A stretch of DNA of 64,000 nucleotides, from the NCBI GenBank assembly GCA_029532625.1, contig JARFXM010000005.1, forward strand, positions 1 to 64,000, given 5' to 3'. Shown in pieces: positions 53,347 to 64,000 of the stretch. The translations under genes and the position numbers were made by a program. The notes under the pieces were generated by a model that was not told the DNA's origin, did not search any database, and saw nothing but the letters and a program-made list of their open reading frames with translations. This DNA comes from Lomentospora prolificans. Taxonomy: Eukaryota > Ascomycota > Sordariomycetes > Microascales > Microascaceae. Every line of letters begins with the position of its first letter. Position 1 is the stretch's first letter.

Positions 53347-56298
53347 CTAGTTGGAAAGGGCTTCTGTGGACGAGTATAGTGCATCGTCTTTCCACTTCCC
53401 AAAGTCTCGATCCACGAGAGCATGCCAAAATCGGTGAGGCCGGTAGAGCCTATCGGCTTCGGTGTCCTCCTCGGTTCGCTGCAGCAGTTCAGTCAAGGCC
53501 TCGGAGTAACCCGGGATATCTTGCCGGCGGGTGTAAGCGCCTCGCTCTAGCAGGATCCGTTTGGCGGTGGGTACCAAGATGTTCTCCGGCTGGGGCAGGT
53601 TCTCTACCAGCAGCTTGATCTCATCAGATGAGATGCGCGGACACAGTTCCGAGTCCTGGCTGACGTCCGTCCTAGTTGCGAGCGACGACACGAATGATTC
53701 GATTCGAGCTCGCCTCTCCTCGATGCTCGAGATGTCTGCAAATCGGACGATCGCGTCTAAACCGCCGACGCATATGACTGCCGAGCGGACGTGCGCCTCG
53801 GACGAGACTTTCAGAGGTTTCCACCATTTCCTGGATATGTGGCCCCGGAAGCTCAGCTCGAATGCTGAGCGATACGTCGGGAATCTCATGATGTAGCTGA
53901 CAAAATTGACGAGAATTTGGAATACGTGATGCGCTGCCGACACTAGCTGGTCGCTAAACATTTCTCGACTGGAAATTATCGTAGATTCGACCGCGTCTGA
54001 GTCCAGCCCGGGGGCTCCAATATTACCCGTCTGCGGCGAAGAGAGGGATTTTTGAGCCGAGCGGAGATAATGAACGGCCCGGTAGGGATACCTTTCGAGG
54101 AAGTGGAATATCACGTATAATCCGGGTATTAGTCGTTGCTGCACCTTCCACCGCCTATTGGTATTGAATTCTTTTCGCTGTTGGGGGGACCTAAGGTTGC
54201 AGAGTTCGAGCCCGATCCATTTGCTCATGTGCACAGCAAGACGGGAAATTGTATCGTGCACGTACAGCACCCATTCCACGTAGTCCAGTTTGGAGGCCCG
54301 AAATTTAACAACGCCTTGGGCCAAGGGCTGCAGCGGGTGCTTCTCAAGGAACACCCTGACGATTGCCCGGGCCTCGATAGACACGGTCGCTCGCCACAGC
54401 TTGGAAACTCGCCGGAGATTCCAGGCGTCCTGAGCCGGCAGATGGCCAAGGATCAATATCCGAAGCTCCACGGGTAGATTGGATAAAAAGTCATGGCTTC
54501 GCGGCTCGGCTGTCGGTGCATCGACCCTTGGGGAAGAGGGCAAAAATCGAAAGGTTCGTTGGGCCGCCGCCAATATTGCACATTTCAAACGATTGCCATT
54601 ACCCGGTCTATCCTGCCCGAGTTCTTCCGAGAAGTGTAGGGCGGAAGAGAATTCGATTTTTCGAGGAACATCCGTGCCAGGCCGCGCCTTTGCCGCGACT
54701 TCGGCAGGGTTGCGTGAAAGGTACAAGAATTTCTGGGCAATTTGCTCCAGGGGGGGTCGCAGCGTGGTTGGCTGTTCCGGCGGCGAGAGCAACACTGCGC
54801 CGCGAAATCGGGCACTGAGGTCTCGCATCACGTCCTCCATCGGGAGCATGAAGGCGGTGCGAGCGTCCAGGCAGCCGAAAATGACATGGCCTAATATTTC
54901 GCCCGTCTTCTCGTCTATGACTGCCGAGCCGGAGTCCTCGAGACCTAGGGGCGGACCAGCCTGCACCTTGATTGCGAACGCGCGTTGGCATTTTTGTCGA
55001 CCCGGATGGCGAAAGTAGTGCGCAGCTTGGGAGAGACTGATGCTGATGCCTCCGGAAGGCGTCACGACGATGAGCGTAGTAATACATTCTAATAATTTGT
55101 CCCTCACTCTAGCAATTTTCGTTAACCTCATAACTCGCCGGTTTCCTCGCCGACCAAGGAGTAGCCGATTGCAGTCTTTGCCGCCGGATTGGTCGAGCTC
55201 AACCAAGTCGTAGTCTAAATCAGACGCGACTTTCGCAAGGCTACCTATACGTATCGCGTTCCGTGGAAATGCAGTTTTTTTGCCCTTGGCTTCGGTTGAA
55301 TCCTCCGTCTGCAGCGGCACGGTCGGACTTGGTGGGAGGGAAGCATGAAATATCGCAGGATAAGGGGGTTGCTCGTCTTCAATAATATTATGCGACGATG
55401 ATACCGTACTGGGGCCGGCTTCATTTTCGTGCGTCGTGCAAGACTCCTCTTCGTCTGCAATCGATGACTCCGATTCGAGATCGAACAAGGGCCCGTAGAA
55501 CGCATCGGCGAAATCGCTTTCCCCGACGTCGCCGGTCCTGGAGGTAATAATACCGACTGCCGGGTCCTTCGGGGGAGCTGAGGTTAACTGGAAAGGCTTA
55601 TGATCGTGTCCGAGGAAAAGGGTTAAATTTGTAGTCGCTGTCTGCACAGTTCCGTCCGATTTCGATATTATGTAGATACGCCGACTGAATTGCTGGGGGG
55701 TTGACGGGGCCAGGACCTCGTCGCAAGGGGGTGCGGTGGCGGACCAATTCGGGGTTTCTACGAGGGAAATCGGGGGATCGGAGCAGACGTCAACGCGAAT
55801 CGACGGGAATCGAGCCATGATCCTTTTGGATACAAGGTATTCGCGCACGGCAGCCTGCATCCGGCGATCCGGCGTGAAGAGCAGGAGTCTTGGGGATGAT
55901 GTTTCTCTGGACGAGCCGGCCATGACCAGCCGCCAGCCCGGTGGTCCGTGATGCTGCTGATTCAGATCCCCGGACGCCAGAGCGAGCTGGGGGTGCAGGC
56001 AAGCCCACGTGATGGCGGCAGGCCCGATGACCTGCCAGAAATATTCCCCGGACAGGGCTTCGTAAAGTTGCTGTCCGCATGAGAATTGCGGTTCTGGCCA
56101 CGGCTCTGTTGCTTCCACGAGAAGCTCTAACATCGGCAGTTTTACGTTAATGGTTCGTGGGGGATTCAGAAAAACACCGCTATTATTCCTGGTCTCATTC
56201 CTCGGTATGGATGGGAGACAGAGAGTCCGTTCACACTGCGCAAGAAAACGGCGGGAAACGAGGAAACGAAAATGCGGGCCGCGTGGCGATCGAGGCAA
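53347..56298 (-). CDS. Trypsin-like-domain / F-box fusion protein
   Basis: A single uninterrupted 983-codon frame. The true start may be Met56 (56,133), where M-L-E-L-L-V-E-A-T-E-P-W-P-E-P begins a conserved-looking N-terminus. Residues about 134-170 hold S-S-P-R-L-L-L-F to P-S-I, the same module as in the C2H2 neighbour. An acidic linker (255-300) follows. Residues about 345-500 look like a trypsin-fold domain: the nucleophile-type loop is G-L-E-D-S-G-S-A-V-I-D (452-462), then T-G-E-I-L-G-H-V-I and F-M-L-P-M-E-D. I cannot identify a catalytic histidine, so activity is doubtful. Residues 604-640 are a clear F-box (L-S-N-L-P-V-E-L-R-I-L-I-L-G-H-L), which would bind Skp1 in an SCF ubiquitin ligase. 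The remaining 340 residues are helical and unrecognised. Confidence 0.8.
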   Translation of the reverse strand: MPRSPRGPHFRFLVSRRFLAQCERTLCLPSIPRNETRNNSGVFLNPPRTINVKLPMLELLVEATEPWPEPQFSCGQQLYEALSGEYFWQVIGPAAITWACLHPQLALASGDLNQQHHGPPGWRLVMAGSSRETSSPRLLLFTPDRRMQAAVREYLVSKRIMARFPSIRVDVCSDPPISLVETPNWSATAPPCDEVLAPSTPQQFSRRIYIISKSDGTVQTATTNLTLFLGHDHKPFQLTSAPPKDPAVGIITSRTGDVGESDFADAFYGPLFDLESESSIADEEESCTTHENEAGPSTVSSSHNIIEDEQPPYPAIFHASLPPSPTVPLQTEDSTEAKGKKTAFPRNAIRIGSLAKVASDLDYDLVELDQSGGKDCNRLLLGRRGNRRVMRLTKIARVRDKLLECITTLIVVTPSGGISISLSQAAHYFRHPGRQKCQRAFAIKVQAGPPLGLEDSGSAVIDEKTGEILGHVIFGCLDARTAFMLPMEDVMRDLSARFRGAVLLSPPEQPTTLRPPLEQIAQKFLYLSRNPAEVAAKARPGTDVPRKIEFSSALHFSEELGQDRPGNGNRLKCAILAAAQRTFRFLPSSPRVDAPTAEPRSHDFLSNLPVELRILILGHLPAQDAWNLRRVSKLWRATVSIEARAIVRVFLEKHPLQPLAQGVVKFRASKLDYVEWVLYVHDTISRLAVHMSKWIGLELCNLRSPQQRKEFNTNRRWKVQQRLIPGLYVIFHFLERYPYRAVHYLRSAQKSLSSPQTGNIGAPGLDSDAVESTIISSREMFSDQLVSAAHHVFQILVNFVSYIMRFPTYRSAFELSFRGHISRKWWKPLKVSSEAHVRSAVICVGGLDAIVRFADISSIEERRARIESFVSSLATRTDVSQDSELCPRISSDEIKLLVENLPQPENILVPTAKRILLERGAYTRRQDIPGYSEALTELLQRTEEDTEADRLYRPHRFWHALVDRDFGKWKDDALYSSTEALSN

Positions 56299-59200
56299 TT
56301 CCCAGCCAGCCTGATTGTGCTCGCTCGCTGGCTCTCCAAGTATTATTATTATATTCGAAGAATTTCGGAGGGATGGTGGGTCTCCCTATCGGGAAGGCCA
56401 GTGATTGGTCTGAACCGACGTGTACTCGTACCAAGCCAGCAGAGTCCAGTCATCGTCAATTGCATTTAAGAACAGTGTCTTGGCGGCTTTCACAGGGCAC
56501 AGCCACAACACATCCCTCCATGGATGTCTGCAAGTTGGGTCACACAGGACGCCTTGTTCTTCGACCAACGGGGTTATTAATTATTAGCCTTAGTCCGGTT
56601 CCTTTTCGGCGTCTTCTGCTCACTTCTGGAATATTTTCCCTTAATATCCCTAAACTAGTGTAGGTATCTGCATGGATTGATCGTTCCCACCATAGCTCCA
56701 GAGCCAGCCAGCCATTAGTGGGTGGCCGACCAACCAAGTGGATAAATCATATCTTTCAGGGCTCCCAGGTCATGGTTAAAAAGGACTCCAAGACAGTTGT
56801 GCCAGCCAGTACTCCTGACGTGTAGAACCAGTTGACAGGTTTTAAACCTACATCTCCATCGTCAACATGACTACTTAGACCTGTGCCCAAGAAGACATTG
56901 CCAAAAAGGCCATCGAGGCCTTGCCGGTGTGATATTCATTCATGGCAGCAATATTACCAACTATTTCAGCGGCGTTTTGGCAACTGTAAATCCACTGAAA
57001 TCACCTTTCCTGGTTGAATTGCTAGTAGTCTAAGTAATTATTAGCATTGTGGCGAAGGCGGATTCTCTTGACACACGATGCTCGCGAGCTTGACCATCCG
57101 GGATTTCTATCCTTGAATTTGAAGGAATCCGAGCTAATCGATTATAGAATGGTTAGGCGTTTCTTGCTGAATTTGCACCATCCCATCCAGAATAACTTGG
57201 ACGCGTCACCCAGCCCCAGAAGCCGCAGTGACTAGATAATAGGCATTGTGATTATAATACGTCTGCCATTCGACCTGACTCTGCGGCGCTGTCTGCTTTG
57301 TCTCCTTGGATGATGCATGATGAATTATGCATCAATCCAAAGGTAGGGAATGCCCACGATCGCATTCTTGGAAGGTCTGCGGTAGACTATCCCAGCAGAC
57401 GCCCCTTGATATGGTCAACTGTCGTTTCTCCTTTTGTGAACAAGTTATGCTCACTTATAGTGCACCATCAGTATTGGCTGGCTGCCTTACCCCTCCTCTC
57501 CTGCCCTGGGCAACCTATCCAGTCGGACGGGTATTCGTGCCACGCACCCCCTCAATATAATATGTCTCTCTGAGCATCGTGCATGCATGTTGATTGCGAA
57601 ATCTCACAGTGCCACTCCAGAGCCAGCGGAGACACTGTCTCCTATGGCACGCAGCCTAGCGACCTATGTTCGAACTGCTGAAAATTTACATGCAAGTCAT
57701 ACTAGGCAATAGTGTGACCTTGAATTTTCAAGGTTCTCAACACACCAACCGCGGGCACTCTATTATGACAGTTATGATTAGTGCCATAATAGTTGCAAAG
57801 AAGATAAGCATCCATAATAGGCATCCATCGCAGAGCTTGTTGAAGCCCGTAACAAATCCGATAAGACTTATTCGATGATCTAACTTGTCACAACAGACGC
57901 CGGGATGCAGGCTTTGGCTAGAATGCTTTCATCCTAAGAAGCTTTGGTTAATTTAAAACTGCTTAAAAAAGGAAAAAGAGAAGAAGGAAAGAAGGAAAAA
58001 GAAAAAAAAACATACAACATCGGGGATTCGCTGGTCGTCACCGACCCAACTACTAGTCCGACGCTCTAGAGCTTAACGAGGCGAGAGCAGACGGGATCGC
58101 GTGTTCTCTCTAGGCTGTGGTCGTATGTGACAGGCGTGGCAGAAACTAGCCATATAAAGCTTTGTTCTAATGAAGCCAGCATTCGATTTCACAATGAAAC
58201 GACCCCTAGTCACTGGTATCAGCAGCGTAGTAGTTGAATACCTTCTCTCAACCCCCTAGCGGCCTCTTATATTGTTTTCCCATAGACTTTTCGGGACGCA
58301 CATTGGCGAGGGTTGTTTTATAAGACTTGAAGTATTAGTTTCTAGAAAGCTAAATAATAAGTACAAGGTTCAACGACTCCGACAAAACCCTTCCGAACTA
58401 CAGGTGCTGTTGATAGCGTTGCTGGGGGCTCTCTATCTTCATTTCAATTAGGCAAAATTACGTACAAAAACTTCGGATAACCGCACGAATGCCACCTGCC
58501 AATGGTATTATAGTCACTGAGAGCAGTAGGGCCATCATTGATCTAGAGGCGATTCTAACCCGCTGCAGCGGTATGGCAGCTGTTGGCGTTTCTCCCTGTA
58601 TTGCGCCCTTGCAATATGCTGCTTGAGATCTATCAGCGTAGTTGGAAATGTCCATTGTCGACTAGCGCTCGAGTAGTGGAGTAATAAAAAATAGGCACTG
58701 TCGGGATTTCATAGGCGCTCAAACGAAGCAGCTTTGTCCGAAGCAGCTTTGTCAAACACATCGGCTTCTAAACAGAGCCTAAGTCACCAAGGTCATATTA
58801 TGAACCCATGAGAACGTTGACATGTTCGATCTCCCTTTACTAAAAAGACGTATATCCTAGGTGTGGATTAGGACATAGAATGCCAAACCATCTCTACTCG
58901 TGGATATGTGCAATTCTTCCTCCCATCCTGGAAGAGGAAGTCAAGTCATGTTTAGCGACGCAGGTGCTGGTCGTAGCCATCTTGCCCAATGCACCACCGT
59001 TCTTCCATTGGTTTCAGTCTTCCATCATGTAATAATGCGAATATATGAGAACCCGTTACTTAGCTTAGGAGTTATCAAAGTTCGGGTCATGTGGCTTCCC
59101 GTCAGACATCAAAGTTGGATCCGTGGGCTTCAGCTTCCGGTCCCATCCCTTCCGTGGCTTCTTCGTATTGCTACCCACCCACCGTATGTTTTCATGTCGC

Positions 59201-59481
59201 CGTTATCCTCCCTATTATATCAGCTGGACTTCTAGAAGCTAGCCCACGAATCCAATATCGATGGTAAAGAAGTGAATTTAAACGATACCCCTAATCTAAC
59301 ATCCGACATATAAGGGTCAGACTATGAAAAAGTAATAGGGATAGAGGTACCTTTTGTACCAAGCCATTACTATTAAAGTAGAAGCCTTTAACGTCGATCC
59401 ACTGTTGCTCATTAGGCAGGCGGGATGTACAACCATAGGAGGACGAAGAGATATATCAGTGCAGTTGAGCCTCATCAGTTC
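56299..59481. other. 3.2-kb gene-poor stretch
   Basis: No gene is supported. Near 56,867 an ATG is followed by a stop three codons later and then by A-Q-E-D-I-A-K-K-A-I-E-A-L-P, possibly a relic with a CAG-to-TAG change. A purine-only tract lies at about 57,964-58,010. A 65-codon minus-strand frame at 58,458-58,655 has one hydrophobic segment and no known relatives. Confidence 0.45.
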
Positions 59482-62143
59482 CTAGCTATACTGCTTCAGT
59501 AACTTTAATCCCTGAGAGATAGGCCAGGAGTGGAGTACTGTAGAAAGCCTCCGCTTTGATGGCAAGATCATCGTGTAATAGGTCATTATATGGAGGTTCT
59601 TGGAGAGGGTGATAAAATTCAAACGTCTAATATGCTCAACCGATGACCGAGAGTCTTTACCAAACGCGTCATACCTATTCCCAAGGAGGGAGGCGCGCTT
59701 GCTCAAGTCCGCCTTGTGCACCTTGATGAGGTACTCAATAATCCCTAAACTCCTTCGACAGCTGCACCATGGCTTTGATATAGTCCGACTTGATCAGGAC
59801 TCGACCCTGTTTGTCCTTTTGGCCCTACGCCTCCGCTAGAGCAACGGCGATCTAGAAAGCTAAACATTATCCATTAGCAAAGTTCGCGCTCGGGTCAATG
59901 TTATGGTTAATAGAGGAGTAGCACAATTCATGGGGGTTTCACTTACAATTCCGAATCTCTCTTCCGTTCCATCTGAGGGCACACAGCTCCTGCGATTGGA
60001 CATGATCTTTGGCTTGGCCTCGCCATCGTCTTCCAACTTCTAGAAAAAGGTGTCCCAGAGCTTGTCACGGCCCTCGTCGGTAAACTCTGGGTAGTGAATC
60101 TGCACGTGGTTCCGCAATATGAATATCTCGTCGAAAGTGCCCACGCAGTTTATGGCGAGGAACATGATGCCCTTGTAATAGTACTCAAGAGTGCAGACGA
60201 AGCCCGCCACAAGGTGGTTGCACTCCAGATCTTGCACTTGTCCTTATCCCACGTAACAGATATTGGCCTCATCGATGAGGATGATACTGCCCCAGTTTTT
60301 GGCAAGCTTGAACCACCGAAGGAGGGTGTCCTCCGCTTCTTCCAGGTTCACGCCGATATCCGAGCATGTCAGCGATAGCAAGGGGCGCTCCATATAGTCT
60401 GCAATACACTTTATTCTCTCCATCAGTAGGCCAGGGCACAGCGTTACAATGTGTAAATCTCACGTACTGCGAAGCCGCGTCGCGTGTTGACCTACCCGCA
60501 GTATATGTCTTGCTGACGCCCGGCCGCTCGTGAAGCAGCACGGTTATATTTTCTCCCTTGCCCTCGATAAAATCCGCGGACCAAGTCATCTCCCGAACGG
60601 TCCTTTTCTTGGCTTTATGAACTTGTGTCATTTTAGCATACAGCGCGTTTTCCTCTCGGCTCACCTCCATGCCATCTTTGATGTACATTCTCGTAATGCT
60701 CTTGATAAACTCCTGGGTGAGTCCTTTATCACCAGACGATCGATCAGAGCTTTGTCGAAGGTAGGCTCCCGGAAGCCGCTGATATGAAGTGATTCTTTGG
60801 CCACGACATGTCAGCCCAATCTTAACACGACCATACAGAGAGCAAAGTCATCGTCTTGTTTTCAGCAAAAATGTTTCCACCATGCATCACACAAGAAGAA
60901 TTGGTGCTCCGTCATACTGTCAACAATCAGTCGATTTATGTTGAAATAGCCAGCAAACCTTGGTTTCGCGGCTCGCTTGTATATCTGCTCTTCGCATTTC
61001 GCACAGCTACAGATTCTCTGAGGGCTAGCCAGATGGTCGACTTGTGTGGGGATTGTCTGTCTTTCCGTATCCAATATTTTCTGGTATTATAATATTGGGT
61101 CAATCATCGCTAGACTATCAAACTATCATGTGACAGTATCAGTAGCACCAACATATCGCCTTGGAAAGGCCGTAGTATGACCATCAAAGTGCCAAAGGGG
61201 GCACTGAACGCCTCAGGGTGTACCACTTCTTTCCCCGTTCGATGAAATGTCGCCTAATTGCCTCGACATATCACCCTTGCCGACGTCCCCGGAGAAGGGC
61301 AAGAATTCGCACGGGTATGCCCGAAGGGAAACAATCTTCTTCTCTCTAGCGAATTGTTCCACTGTCTTCGTGACCTGGACAAGTCCAATAGCAACTGAAT
61401 TTACATCCATGCTCCAAACCCGGAGCGTATACGAGCTTATAGCGCCGTCAGTAAGGTTCAATTCAGAATATTCTTAATCGCGTATGGGCCGTGCTCGCCG
61501 ACTTGGTAAGTACCATGGTAGACATCCGCCCCAGGGTTATAAAGAAGAAGCCATAGCATGTCAAACGTGGAGTATCCCCTAGCGTGACGTTCCCTCTCGG
61601 CTGCAACTACTTAAGAGTGTGCTCCTAGACAAAATCCTGAGCTATCTGGATGTGTTCTGCAGCCAGGCGATTCACGCACGTAAACAGGTCCATCTCAGTC
61701 TCGTAGAGGCTAACCAGACGCTCGCGCCATTCCGTCAGTTCTTTCTAGTAGAAAATGAAATTAGAGTGCAGCTCAAAGACCTGGATGATGTTGCGCGAAA
61801 AGTCGATGTTCAGGAAAATAGTCCACGACGCAGCGGAGCTCTTCCGCGTAGACAGGTGACATGACATTGATATATTCATGTCCTGGCTGATCTCCGTTTT
61901 CACGATGTCTTCCATACTGGAAAGAAGGACGCTGTAGCCCGACAGGCGTACCTCGACGTATTCCAGGACATTCGAGCCCTCGGATACGTTCCGCTTTGGT
62001 ATCTTGCCCTCGGTAGAGAATGTTCCCGCTATTGCACCAACATACTCTATTTTGTATTTGATGGGCTCGGGATCCTTTGTTGGAAGCTCAGGTGTACAAG
62101 TAATAGCAGGCTCCATGCTGCGCGGCTCAACTACTTTGGACAT
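59482..62143 (-). pseudogene. Relic of a large fungal AAA-type ATPase
   Basis: Read on the minus strand, segments in several frames follow the order of a fungal AAA ATPase with a long N-terminal region. The first begins M-S-K-V-V-E-P at 62,143. Then come E-W-R-E-R-L-V-S-L-Y-E-T-E-M-D-L-F (near 61,690), S-L-R-A-Y-P-C-E-F-L-P (near 61,320) and M-T-E-H-Q-F-F-L-C-D (near 60,900). The nucleotide-binding core follows: W-S-A-D-F-I-E-G-K-G, then a ruined Walker A reading H-E-R-P-G-V-S-K-T near 60,525 (normally G-x-P-G-V-G-K-T). Next is a Walker B-like I-L-I-D-E-A-N near 60,275 and the sensor region C-V-G-T-F-D-E, H-Y-P-E-F-T-D-E-G-R near 60,090-60,150. Frameshifts separate them. Changes such as GG to GA and CAG to TAG are RIP-like. 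The function of the intact family is poorly known. Confidence 0.75.
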
Positions 62144-62510
62144 AATTATCAAAACTTCGGGTTCTTGACACCTATGATGAAGTGATAGTTGACTACAAAC
62201 AGTTTTAAATTTATTGCGAATTTTCCAATGATCATCTACACCTTTGTGAAGAGGGGGAGAAGGAATTGATGAATAGTTGCCCGAATATAAGCTGGCCCGA
62301 AGCCTATTCGTCCCTTCCTCCATGAAAACTGGACTATAGCAGGTAGAAACGAGCGAGTAGCCCGCTCTTATGTTACAGCTCTCCTGCCCCGACGAACAAG
62401 CCGTTTCTATGAAATTTGGGCGATATAACTGAGGTGGCTATGTTAGCATCTCACCCTGAGCCTGAGCCTAGGCAACTTGTAATGCAGTTTTCTTAGGAAA
62501 TTGAGCCAGA
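62144..62510. other. Intergenic spacer between divergent relics
   Basis: Lies between the start of the AAA relic (minus) and the start of the NLR-like relic (plus). No separate gene is seen. Confidence 0.4.
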
Positions 62511-64000
62511 CAACGTACAGAGGCCGACAACGACGATGCATACGAGCAGCTCCGGCCAGACTTTTAGTCTCAGAAAGGGATCAGCGGCATCGAGAGAAAA
62601 TGCAGGAAATTAGCCGCATCGGGGCGCAGTTTAACTCTACAAGGTGAGGCTGGCCATTGCGCATCATCACTCACGCGTCTTTCCACAGGTTTGGTGAGAT
62701 CTGATTTGAGTTTTAACGCCCCTATCTCGCCACAAAGCCTAGGTGATACTGTCATCTTCAGCAAGGCCAAGGAACAGCTTATAAAAGCCATAGAATAATT
62801 TCGAGCTCTCGTTCCGGGCGGCATAGCATTAAGTGGTGGCTGGGACGCCGTTCTCTCTACCGCAGAGCAAACCTAGGCCCAATATCAAGGGAAAGGCAAC
62901 AATAGCCGCATCTGACGTACCAAGGGGTGGGTCAGGAAGATGTGCAATGGCATGAACAACCACGCGACCGCTCTCAGAATGCTCCCTTCGGGGACCGAAT
63001 ACGTCTCTGTAATTGCAGGCTCGGTGGCCATAAGGTCAAGGCCTCGGCGAATTACATCAACATCTCAGAAGCTTTTGCTAGGGGAATTGTGGTCTTCAAC
63101 AATGCCGTCGACTGGGAGCATCTCAGTCACGTCTACAATCCCACCTCACTACAGCAACTGACGATGCGCCTTTATGCGAAGATATTTTCCTATCTTATCA
63201 AATTCATGACGTGGTTCACCGGCCGCAGCAGGATGAGATTCTTGAAAAGCTTCAACGGGAATACCTTGGTTGGTTTCGAGCAGGACTTAGATCAGGCGAA
63301 GCAAGTCTCCACCCTTCTCTCTCGCCAGATCCAGCTACACGTGTCTACCGACTCGAGGATCTCAAAACTCCTGCTGGCAGACCTCAGTGGAGATATGAGG
63401 TACCTCGTTAAGTTTGCCTAGGCCGGCGAGCGGCAATCCAGGGTCCGTGACGCTGCGGACACAGAGTTGCTCCAAAATGTTGTACGCTACCAAGTGGAAA
63501 AGGCAAAGGAGAAGATGCGGGATTGCTTGTTGGAAGTCTGGACTATTGTGAGAGGCTAAGGAGGGACGTATTAGGGAGAGGGCCAACCACGATAATGAAC
63601 CAGCAGGCTTCTGAGGACATTGTCACAGTACAGCTATTAGCGCTCGATAATGGGGCACCAAGTACGTCGGGAGGGGAAGTTCTCCAATACCATTGGAACT
63701 CACAGAATCCATCCAAGAAGACCACGTCGTACTTGAAACTCGCTATCTCGAGGACTACTTTACCTGGGATCAAGTACATCTCCCCAACGAAAGACCTATG
63801 CCTTTGCTTGCCCAGGCCTCTTTCGTCACGAGACTAAACTCCTTCACTACAACCCTGCAATCCCAGGTATTTTATGTATACAGCCAATACAAGATTGAAG
63901 TTGCAGAGGTGCTACTGCAGTCAGCGTCAGTATATGCATCGCTAGCCCGAAGCAGCGGTGTAGCCGTCATCTCATATTTCTGCCCGGCTGTCTGCCGATG
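62511..64000 (+). pseudogene. NLR-like (NACHT/STAND-type) N-terminal region, broken and cut by the window end
   Basis: Plus-strand segments in more than one frame resemble the N-terminal part of fungal NLR-like NTPases. First is A-Y-E-Q-L-R-P-D-F followed by a stop, then I-S-G-I-E-R-K-C-R-K-L-A near 62,580. Next come H-A-T-A-L-R near 62,960 and L-Y-A-K-I-F-S-Y-L-I-K-F-M-T-W-F-T-G-R-S-R (63,170-63,230). S-T-L-L-S-R-Q-I-Q-L-H-V-S leads to a stop at 63,419-63,421 in place of a likely Gln. After a frameshift near 63,545 it continues W-D-Q-V-H-L-P-N-E-R-P-M-P-L-L and V-A-V-I-S-Y-F-C to the window edge. The nucleotide-binding domain would lie beyond the window. Intact relatives are thought to act in fungal self/non-self recognition. 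The family assignment is by resemblance only. Confidence 0.6.

Noticed and set aside
1..64000. CRISPR arrays, rRNA, plasmid or bacterial features
   Set aside because: Telomere repeats, spliceosomal introns and fungal families show a nuclear chromosome, and no such features were seen.

Overview
The window is a chromosome end of a filamentous ascomycete (Pezizomycotina). It opens with 34 uninterrupted CCCTAA telomere repeats. Genes have short introns (about 50-80 bp) with GT-AG ends. The proteins are typical of moulds: GH12 glucanase, heme-thiolate peroxidase, Zn2Cys6 regulator, LaeA-like methyltransferase. A 12.5 kb block has been emptied of CpA, TpG and CpG in the manner of repeat-induced point mutation (RIP). 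The species cannot be named from this.

Layout. 1-498: telomere fused to the 3' end of a RIP-mutated LINE. 0.8-5.4 kb: three intact genes (heme-thiolate peroxidase, RWD/DUF1115 protein, GH12 glucanase). 6.2-9.5 kb: relics of a xylitol/sorbitol-type dehydrogenase, a possible regulator and a short-chain dehydrogenase. 9.8-16.5 kb: intact genes for a mitochondrial complex I 20-kDa (PSST) subunit, a divergently transcribed C2H2 + Zn2Cys6 regulator, and a divergent pair of related multi-pass membrane proteins. 17-22.3 kb: OPT transporter relic, intact very-long-chain 3-hydroxyacyl-CoA dehydratase, and an ACC-synthase-like aminotransferase relic. 22,475-35,012: one Tad1-like LINE (minus strand) with a structurally complete chromodomain Ty3/gypsy element nested in its reverse transcriptase. 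35.1-39.5 kb: decayed ABCC transporter whose 5' end also carries RIP-type changes. 40.2-49.1 kb: LaeA-like methyltransferase with 11 introns, an alpha/beta hydrolase, and an aldo-keto reductase. 49.7-56.3 kb: a C2H2 protein and a protease-like/F-box protein that share an N-terminal module. 59.5-64 kb: relics of an AAA ATPase and of an NLR-like protein that runs off the window.

The coding content is a patchwork of intact and broken genes, as expected of a subtelomere that receives duplicated or transferred genes and loses them again. I see no tRNA, rRNA or CRISPR array. I reconstructed exon structures by hand. For the peroxidase, glucanase, PSST subunit, regulator, dehydratase and methyltransferase, all exons join in frame.

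The observations most worth a second look are: the paralogous membrane-protein pair with a shared W-x-x-W-L-G tail; the complex I subunit beside its own regulator, which may be a duplicated drug target; the module shared by the C2H2 and F-box proteins; and the LINE end that forms the chromosome terminus.
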